A DNA stretch of 64,000 nucleotides, taken from NCBI GenBank assembly GCA_020698575.1, contig CM036243.1, forward strand, positions 13,879,903 through 13,943,902, written 5' to 3'. Shown here piece by piece: positions 59,090 through 64,000 of the stretch. Numbering within the stretch: position 1 is the first letter of the stretch; each line of letters starts with the position of its first letter. The translations under genes and the position numbers were made by a program. This DNA comes from Bostrychus sinensis. Lineage: Eukaryota > Chordata > Actinopteri > Gobiiformes > Eleotridae. The notes below the pieces were generated by a model. That model searched no databases and was not told where the DNA came from. It saw nothing but the letters and a program-made list of their open reading frames with translations.

Positions 59090-59562
59090 GTAGTGGCCAA
59101 AGTATTCAAACGCTGTACTCAAGTAAAAGTACTGTTACTTCAAAAAATAATATTACTCAAGTAGAAGTAAAAGTACCCAACAATAATTTTACTTCAGTAA
59201 AAGTAAAAAAAGTACTGAGTATAAAATTAACTTGAGTAGAAAGTACATTTGACTGTTCTTGCGAAACCTTCATCTTCTTTTTCTTCTCCTTCTACTTCTT
59301 CTGAGTTTCAAACCCAGAACCTTCTGATTACAAGTCAGATGTGCTACCCACTACACCACAGAGGACGAAAACTACCTTTCTTTCCTTAAACAATTTAGTG
59401 TTTTACTCAGGTAAAAATAAAAAATCATCCAAAATTTACTAGACTAAAAGTAAAAGTATGTTCTACAAAATGTACTCAGAAAGTACTTTTTCATCAAAAA
59501 AGTTACTTTTGTAAATTACTTGAGTAAGAGTAGCCTATCTAGTTACTGTCCACCACTGCTCA
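59090..59562. mobile_element. TIR element rich in 'aagtaaaagtac' (MITE-like)
   Basis: Left end AGCAGTAGTGGCCAAAGTAT and right end, reversed, AGCAGTGGTGGACAGTAACT form imperfect inverted repeats. The interior contains many 'acttgagtaaaagta' variants on both strands. This family is, from memory, abundant in teleosts. A tRNA-like insert (59293-59366) splits it. Confidence 0.75.
59293..59366 (-). tRNA. tRNA-Thr(TGT)-like sequence, probably a retroposed relic
   Basis: On the - strand the cloverleaf can be drawn. A-box region 'tggtgtagtgggtagca', anticodon arm TCTGA-CTTGTAA-TCAGA (7-base loop, anticodon TGT), T arm CTGGG-TTTGAAA-CTCAG. The acceptor stem pairs at only about 4 of 7 positions. The sequence runs on into a (GAA)n-like tail (59262-59298), as retroposed tRNA copies and SINEs do. 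It is therefore more likely a tRNA-derived retroposon inserted in the MITE than a working gene. Confidence 0.55.
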
Positions 59563-59788
59563 TCAGTTAGCTCCAAAGTGACCATTTAGGAATCTGCCTG
59601 AGTCTCACAGTTTAAAGTCATAAATATTACACAGTCCGTGTTAGAATAAAAGCAGAGGCGGCCTGAATTCTTGTCTTCCACCTGAGCCTTCCGTCACTAT
59701 CACCAGTAAGTCTAAAGAGTGAGATAACTGCTATCTTTGACTGTTTCAGCTGTCAGCCCGAGTGTGTGCTGTCAACAAGGGCCGGTGC

Positions 59789-59800
59789 AGCGCATGCGCA
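59789..59800. promoter_or_regulatory. NRF1-type palindrome
   Basis: AGCGCATGCGCA fits the known NRF1 consensus YGCGCATGCGCR except at the first base. Confidence 0.6.
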
Positions 59801-59820
59801 CTAACGCAGCACTGCAGGAG

Positions 59821-59828
59821 TGACGTCA
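59821..59828. promoter_or_regulatory. CRE (CREB/ATF site)
   Basis: Exact palindromic TGACGTCA in the CpG-rich promoter, 21 bp after the NRF1-type site. Confidence 0.6.
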
Positions 59829-60115
59829 CTCATTCAAAACAGACAAGCCCCGACACACACCGTCCGCTGGACAGGCGATGCTCGGGATTTTCACCCGAGA
59901 CGGTCCACGATCTGCCCGTGGGACAGCACACCCACCTGGGACGGGGAAACAACACTTTTACCAGTGTAGCGCTTTGTATTCACTATATATCCCCACATCG
60001 CCGCGCTCAATGGCATTTTTCTGAACTCTTTTTCCTCAAAAGGACATCTCAAATTTGTGCTCACACGCAGGTAAAGTGCGGTTGATGATATTTTAGGACG
60101 TTACACCTGTCCATA

Positions 60116-60238
60116 ATGACTGTGGAGGATGATTTAACGACAGCCGCGGCCACTGGAAACACGGCGGCCGTGGAGTACCTTTTGGAGACTGGGGCTCAAG
60201 TTAACGGGGTAAACCACTTCGGACGGACCGCGCTTCAG
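60116..60238 (+). CDS. cdkn2a/b: cdkn2a/b exon 1: INK4 CDK4/6 inhibitor
   Basis: Encodes residues 1-41 (MTVEDDLTTAAATGNTAAVE... to ...GRTALQ). INK4 proteins bind CDK4 and CDK6, block cyclin D activation and so hold back RB phosphorylation and G1 progression. Exon 1 carries the first ankyrin repeat ('AAATGNTAAVEYLLETGA') and the start of the second ('NHFGRTALQ'). The ATG has A at -3, and an in-frame stop lies 28 bases upstream. The exon ends CAG|GTCAGT, in phase 0, at exactly the same place as mammalian CDKN2A/B exon 1. The N-terminal leader is short compared with human p16, as in p15-like forms. Fish usually have one gene in place of the mammalian CDKN2A and CDKN2B, hence the symbol. Confidence 0.95.
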
Positions 60239-61964
60239 GTCAGTACTGTCACCAAATGTTAGTCGACCCATCAGTTTTAATGTTGCTACATATTTATTAA
60301 TGTAGCTAGGCTATTTAAATAGTAACTATGCTACTTTATAGCAACTCAATGACATAATAACGCAGTAATCTCGTTCTTTCACGCACAAGAAAGAAAATAG
60401 AAAGTGACAGTTGGGTTAATGGACTGATATAGACTACTGTAACGTTACATTTTCACATAAGCTATGGGTTAAAAAATGGCAGGGCGCAAAATGGTGCTTT
60501 CAAATTACCCTTTAGTGTTTGGTGGGCCTGTGTGTCTTGGCCATAAGCTAAATGATACAGAAATATCGCCAAAGTGGCCCAAAAGAGCCCGAGTTTAAAA
60601 AGTTGTCTCACTATTTTAATTAAAGCCTCAGTGTCAATTATTGCCCCTCATTATGTTATTTCAGTTTCGCCATCCATTAAATGTCATAAAATTGAATCAA
60701 ATGTGTATTATTAGGCTATTAAATATGCGAGGGAAAACGGGCTGAGGAAGGCTTATTGATCATTTGAATGAATGTTGGCCTATGCCCTATAGGCCTACGC
60801 AGAAGGAGCCTAGATCCAGTCTTCTGGCTTTTCTCAATCTTTAGATAAGGCCTATAGGCCTACAGTATTAAAACAAATTAATAAATAGATTTTGAAAAAA
60901 AAAATATGAAAAGGACAGCATTGATGAAGAGCAGTCCTAAAACGGGCAAGGGGTGATGAAGGCCACAGGCTAAACTCTTCTAAATTCCCAGATTGGCCTA
61001 TTTCAGTTCATTTACTAAAAAAAGAAAAAGAAAAAAAAAGTTTTTATTTATTTATTCATTTAATTAAGATTACAGAAATGTTAAATGGATAAATAAGTGA
61101 ATTGGTGTGCTTTAAAATGCATTGGTGTAGCCTATACTCCAGTTGCCTAGACTTGAACTTGTCTGTGCAAAATGCGGATTAAGTCCATCAAGAAAAAAAT
61201 AATAATAATAATAATTCTAAACTAAAATTCTAAATTTGTTGAAAATGTTCTGTTCACTATTCTGTCGTGGAATTAGGATTTATGTTTCTTTTTTCTGAAT
61301 GAGTGATGGCAATGTTGAAATGATCTGAATGTATAGCTTGAATCTTTCTCTAAGAGCTTATCCCAGAAACAACTAGAAACAGCTTTCTGATGCTACTGCC
61401 ACTTCAGCCTGGAAAAATATATTTTATAGTGAGATAAAGCACGTATGTCTGTCAGTATACACCCATGTAACATCTACTAAGTTTACCTTGGATGGTGCAA
61501 TAAAAAGGGCGTCGTTCATTGAAGTGAAACTCTTTGTTGCAGTTCCACTAACATGTTGGCTTAAGCAGTATTAATGGAAGTGAATATAGCCTAGCTCTAA
61601 AGCAACAAATGTGTAAAATAGTTAAAGCTGTGTAAATTCAAACCTGGTGAGCTCTCTGATGGCGGCGTGTAAATTGAAATAGCAGATCTGCTAATTAGCA
61701 ATGTGCTAATAGGGCTAATTGCTAACGAAATAAGGCACCTAGATAAACCAAAATGTTTTAAATATTTTGGAGAAAATTTTAAGTATTTTTGTCAAATAAA
61801 CAAATAATTATTGGGTAGCCTACTGAAAGGTTGTAAAGGTAGGCAGATTATATTGGCTCATAAAACTCTCAGGGGTTCTTTTGTGAACTTGCTCCTGCAG
61901 CACTGTAATGTTTGTCTTGTATTTAATACATACCTTTTGTATGTTTGTTTTCGTTTGTGTGCAG
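60239..61964 (+). other. cdkn2a/b intron 1
   Basis: GT...AG intron of 1726 bp between the two coding exons, phase 0. AT-rich after the first 100 bases, with (ATA)n at 61198-61215. No other gene seen in it. Confidence 0.9.
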
Positions 61965-62216
61965 GTGATGATGATGGGAAGCCTCCCTGTTGCGCAGTTA
62001 CTGCTGAAGTATGGAGCCGATCCTAATGTGCGGGACCGCAGCACTGGGGCCACGCCGCTGCATGACGCGGCCAGGACGGGCTTCGTGGACACTGCGCGCC
62101 TGCTGGTCCAGTTCCACGCTGACCCGCATGCCAGAGATAACAAAAATTGTCGACCCATCGACGTAGCCAGACAATGTGGCCACACAGATGTGGTTGCTTT
62201 TCTGGACACCCTCTGA
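61965..62216 (+). CDS. cdkn2a/b: cdkn2a/b exon 2: ankyrin repeats 2-4 and stop
   Basis: The acceptor 'tttgtgtgcag' precedes GTG, continuing phase 0. Residues 42-124 begin with the INK4 hallmark VMMMGS and continue 'VAQLLLKYGADPNVRD' (repeat 2), 'TPLHDAARTGFVDTARLLV' (repeat 3; Asp75 in HDAAR corresponds to human p16 Asp84, a CDK-contact residue often mutated in cancer) and 'RPIDVARQCGHTDVVAFL' (repeat 4). TGA at 62214-62216. The whole protein has 124 residues and lacks the longer C-terminal tail of human p16. There is no sign of a separate ARF reading: the +1 and +2 frames of this exon are not conserved-looking and contain stops or low-complexity sequence. Confidence 0.96.
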   Translation: MMMMGSLPVAQLLLKYGADPNVRDRSTGATPLHDAARTGFVDTARLLVQFHADPHARDNKNCRPIDVARQCGHTDVVAFLDTL

Positions 62217-62560
62217 ACATTTTTGTGGCGCTTGTTTGTAGTGGGGCTACATAGGACTCAAACGAAGGCCTGAAAGGCTCCCAGTCTTAACGCAGTAATA
62301 ATTATTTATTTATGAAATTTTAACTTAGTAATAACGATGATCCTGGTTTTGTCATAATGAAAGTAAAGTGTTGCACAGAAACGCTGCTAGGCTTCGCATT
62401 ACACATGCCCTTTTATAGAGCACTTTAAAGTAGGCTGCTTGAAAAGTTTGCACCAAGATAAACAGGTTTTTAAGCAAAGTAAGACAATGTGATTTTAGCA
62501 CTATATTCATGTGTAAAGCATAATACACATCACAATTAAAATCTTGCAAAGAAAGTTTAA
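62217..62560 (+). other. cdkn2a/b: cdkn2a/b 3' UTR
   Basis: Runs from the stop codon to a likely poly(A) site just after ATTAAA (62535-62540). No canonical AATAAA lies nearer. Contains an AU-rich element at 62302-62313. Confidence 0.55.
62302..62313 (+). promoter_or_regulatory. AU-rich element in cdkn2a/b 3' UTR
   Basis: TTATTTATT with overlapping ATTTA pentamers, the minimal nonamer known to recruit mRNA-decay factors. Confidence 0.5.
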
Positions 62561-63130
62561 TCCCCTTTTTTTGCTTAAGAATTTTGTGACAAAGTAAATG
62601 TCAGATGTTGTGTGACTCATCTGCCTTGACTACACTGAAAACAATGACAGCTGGTTGATAATCATTAACAAATTAATGTTCATTTCAACAGTACAAGGCG
62701 ACTCTGAATACATTGTATGTTTAATTTGTGTTTTATTAATTTTCTGAGAAACAAATAAGATATGTACTTCAAACAAGACTAATTCTGGTATATCCACACA
62801 GCAAATTACACTGTAAAACAAAAATATAGGGAGTGATAACACAGTTTACAGAAAAACACTTGTATGTTTTAAAGTGCCATGTAATTTTTGTTGTTAGTAA
62901 TGTGATCGATGAACAGTGTGAATAAGGCATTTAAATACAAAATGCATGTGCTGAAATTGGTCAATTTTAGATACACTAACATACATTGAATGACTTAAAT
63001 TTTACAAACTTCTATACGGAAAGGAGTAAGAATGGGAAAAAGTAAACAGTCTAGAAACTTTCTAGATTGGTTTCAGTTTTTGAGAGAAAGTAGTCCTGCA
63101 ACCACAAACATGTAGGCACTGTCCCCTTAT
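62561..63130. other. Spacer between convergent genes
   Basis: AT-rich, without a further gene. It separates the probable poly(A) site of cdkn2a/b from that of mtap by roughly 570 bp. Confidence 0.6.
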
Positions 63131-63136
63131 TTTATT
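63131..63136 (-). terminator. mtap: mtap polyadenylation signal
   Basis: AATAAA on the - strand, 46 bases after the mtap stop codon. Confidence 0.65.
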
Positions 63137-63182
63137 TTTTCAGAATGAATCCAGAGAATTAAGTCTTTGTCCTTACTTCATC

Positions 63183-63221
63183 TTAATGTTTTGGTAACAT
63201 TACTGCAGACTGGGCCATCAA
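63183..63221 (-). CDS. mtap: mtap last exon (C-terminal 12 residues and stop)
   Basis: Acceptor TTTTTCAG (complement of 63222-63229), then LMAQSAVMLPKH and TAA. Mammalian MTAP ends in the closely similar NMAQFSVLLPRH, and the exon boundary falls after the same Lys. MTAP (5'-methylthioadenosine phosphorylase) is a cytosolic trimer that cleaves methylthioadenosine from polyamine synthesis into adenine and methylthioribose-1-phosphate for methionine salvage. The gene is convergent with cdkn2a/b. Confidence 0.93.
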   Translation of the reverse strand: MMAQSAVMLPKH

Positions 63222-63348
63222 CTGAAAAACAAACATGATTCAAACAGTGAATAACAATATCTGTGTTTTTAATTCTCAGATCAGATAAACCATTTATAGA
63301 TCTATAAACAAACACTTAATTTTCTGGTTAATAGTGTAAAATTCTTAC
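63222..63348 (-). other. mtap last intron
   Basis: 127 bp, GTAAGAAT...TTTTTCAG on the - strand, phase 0. Confidence 0.9.
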
Positions 63349-63471
63349 TTTCAAGGATGCGAGTGTCTGAGTCCAGTCCATTTGACTGATCTGGGGAATT
63401 GCTGTTAATAGGATGCTGCTAGCTTTGTTGGCATTTTCTTTCATTGTCTTCATCACATTGTCAACACAGAC
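63349..63471 (-). CDS. mtap: mtap penultimate exon
   Basis: Encodes 41 residues beginning VCVDNVMKTMKENANKAS and ending DWTQTLASLK. This matches the conserved MTAP segment with the 'KENANKA' helix. Acceptor TTTTTAG on the higher-coordinate side and donor GTAAG on the lower. Both junctions are in phase 0. The upstream exons, which carry the phosphate- and nucleoside-binding residues, are beyond the window. Confidence 0.95.
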
Positions 63472-64000
63472 CTAAAAAGAAGATGAGAACCAATCGCCAT
63501 ATTAAAATAAAGTAAGGCAAATTTCACTTCCTTTAAAGCGCCACACAAACTATTTCCTCACAGATTATTCTGAAGCCCAGCTGCATGCACGTCTCCAATT
63601 GTAACTTGATTCTGTTATCCCTCATGCATTAGACTTTTACAGCTCCTAAATGCATTTATAGTATTTTTCAGGAGTAATCATTTTTGCAGTAGATTCAGCA
63701 GTAAACAGCATTCTGTCCAGTGCTTGCGTTTTCCTCATGTAACCCTGGCTACACGTGCAGTTCTTTGTTTTCATGTCATGCGTGAGAAATACAACTCATG
63801 TTTTGGTGGTGTCCGCCAGGATGAAGACAGTGAACCTGATGACTCAATGTGACTCAATCACCTCCGGCAGTGCTTCCACCGGAGGCTGGCAGGCCAGCTA
63901 CTGAGAGAGGGAGGGGGGGCAGGAGGTAGTGGTAGGAGTGAAGAGTGTGGGTGGAAGGATGTGGCGAGTGTGCTGCAACAGGAGGGGTAAGAGGTCAGCT
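63472..64000 (-). other. mtap intron (continues past window)
   Basis: Intronic sequence with no further exon seen before position 64000. A GGAGGC-type inverted pair ('cctccggcag'...'accggaggctgg', about 63861-63888) and a G/A-rich tract (63900-63960) are the only notable features. Confidence 0.8.

Larger units (their letters stand above)
59760..60115 (+). promoter_or_regulatory. cdkn2a/b: cdkn2a/b promoter and 5' UTR (CpG-rich)
   Basis: CpG-dense sequence immediately upstream of the INK4 start codon. It contains a palindromic NRF1-type AGCGCATGCGCA (59789-59800) and a full CRE, TGACGTCA (59821-59828). A TATA-like 'actatatat' (about 59982-59990) lies 126-134 bases before the ATG. An in-frame TGA (60086-60088) upstream of the ATG supports the chosen start. 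A consensus 5' splice site, CAG|GTAAAG, lies at 60068-60076. Confidence 0.6.

Noticed and set aside
61820..62220. Minus-strand and alternative-frame open stretches over INK4 exon 2, considered as an ARF equivalent
   Set aside because: They are shadows of the INK4 exon; no exon 1-beta-like partner in the right frame, and ARF is not known from fish.

Overview
This is vertebrate nuclear DNA, almost certainly from a ray-finned (teleost) fish. The evidence is intron-split genes with consensus splice sites, long (CA)n/(TG)n microsatellites, and a fish-type mix of transposon relics: non-LTR retrotransposons, hAT-like and mariner-like DNA elements, and tRNA-headed SINEs. No prokaryotic operon, CRISPR array, rRNA gene or phage gene is visible.

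The protein-coding content that I can support lies in the last 4 kb. At 60116-62216 (+ strand) is a complete two-exon INK4 gene, the fish cdkn2a/b (p15/p16-like CDK4/6 inhibitor), encoding 124 residues. It has a CpG-rich promoter with NRF1-like and CRE-like sites and an AU-rich element in its 3' UTR. Tail to tail with it on the - strand are the last two coding exons of mtap (63183-63221 and 63349-63471); the rest of mtap lies beyond position 64000. This is the MTAP-CDKN2 neighbourhood known from human 9p21. By inference, the ~59 kb upstream of cdkn2a/b corresponds to the gene-poor interval that separates CDKN2B from DMRTA1 in mammals.

From 1 to about 59 kb there is no gene that I can recognise. 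The interval alternates between (a) AT-rich unique sequence, (b) islands of less AT-rich, motif-dense sequence that look like conserved regulatory elements (candidates at 9540-9850, 12840-13140, 15230-15600, 17880-18560, 24430-24700, 27110-27500, 28410-28540, 30590-30740, 35400-36480, 40840-41010, 42400-42600, 45340-45640 and 55060-55350), and (c) mobile-element remains. One spliced-looking minus-strand open stretch (21547-21882) does not resemble any family I know and is flagged as a possible orphan exon.

The best-supported mobile elements are: a 1.6 kb long-inverted-repeat element (37018-38623); a hairpin-rich 1.5 kb element (7970-9530); a 210 bp 5'-truncated LINE bounded by a perfect 11 bp target-site duplication (22756-22987); a hAT-like element with a 7/8-matching 8 bp duplication nested inside an older LINE (49960-50750); a 2.1 kb decayed LINE carrying reverse transcriptase and endonuclease remnants and itself interrupted (56396-58535); two copies of a mariner-like family (21911-22330, 42911-43070) and a separate mariner C-terminal relic (41160-41580); and at least three, probably five, copies of a 0.5-0.6 kb terminal-inverted-repeat family (7177, 28966, 41921, 43986, 46681). 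A 14-bp-period minisatellite (14346-14745) ends in a CTCF-like site.

All family assignments are by eye. No alignment or database search was run.
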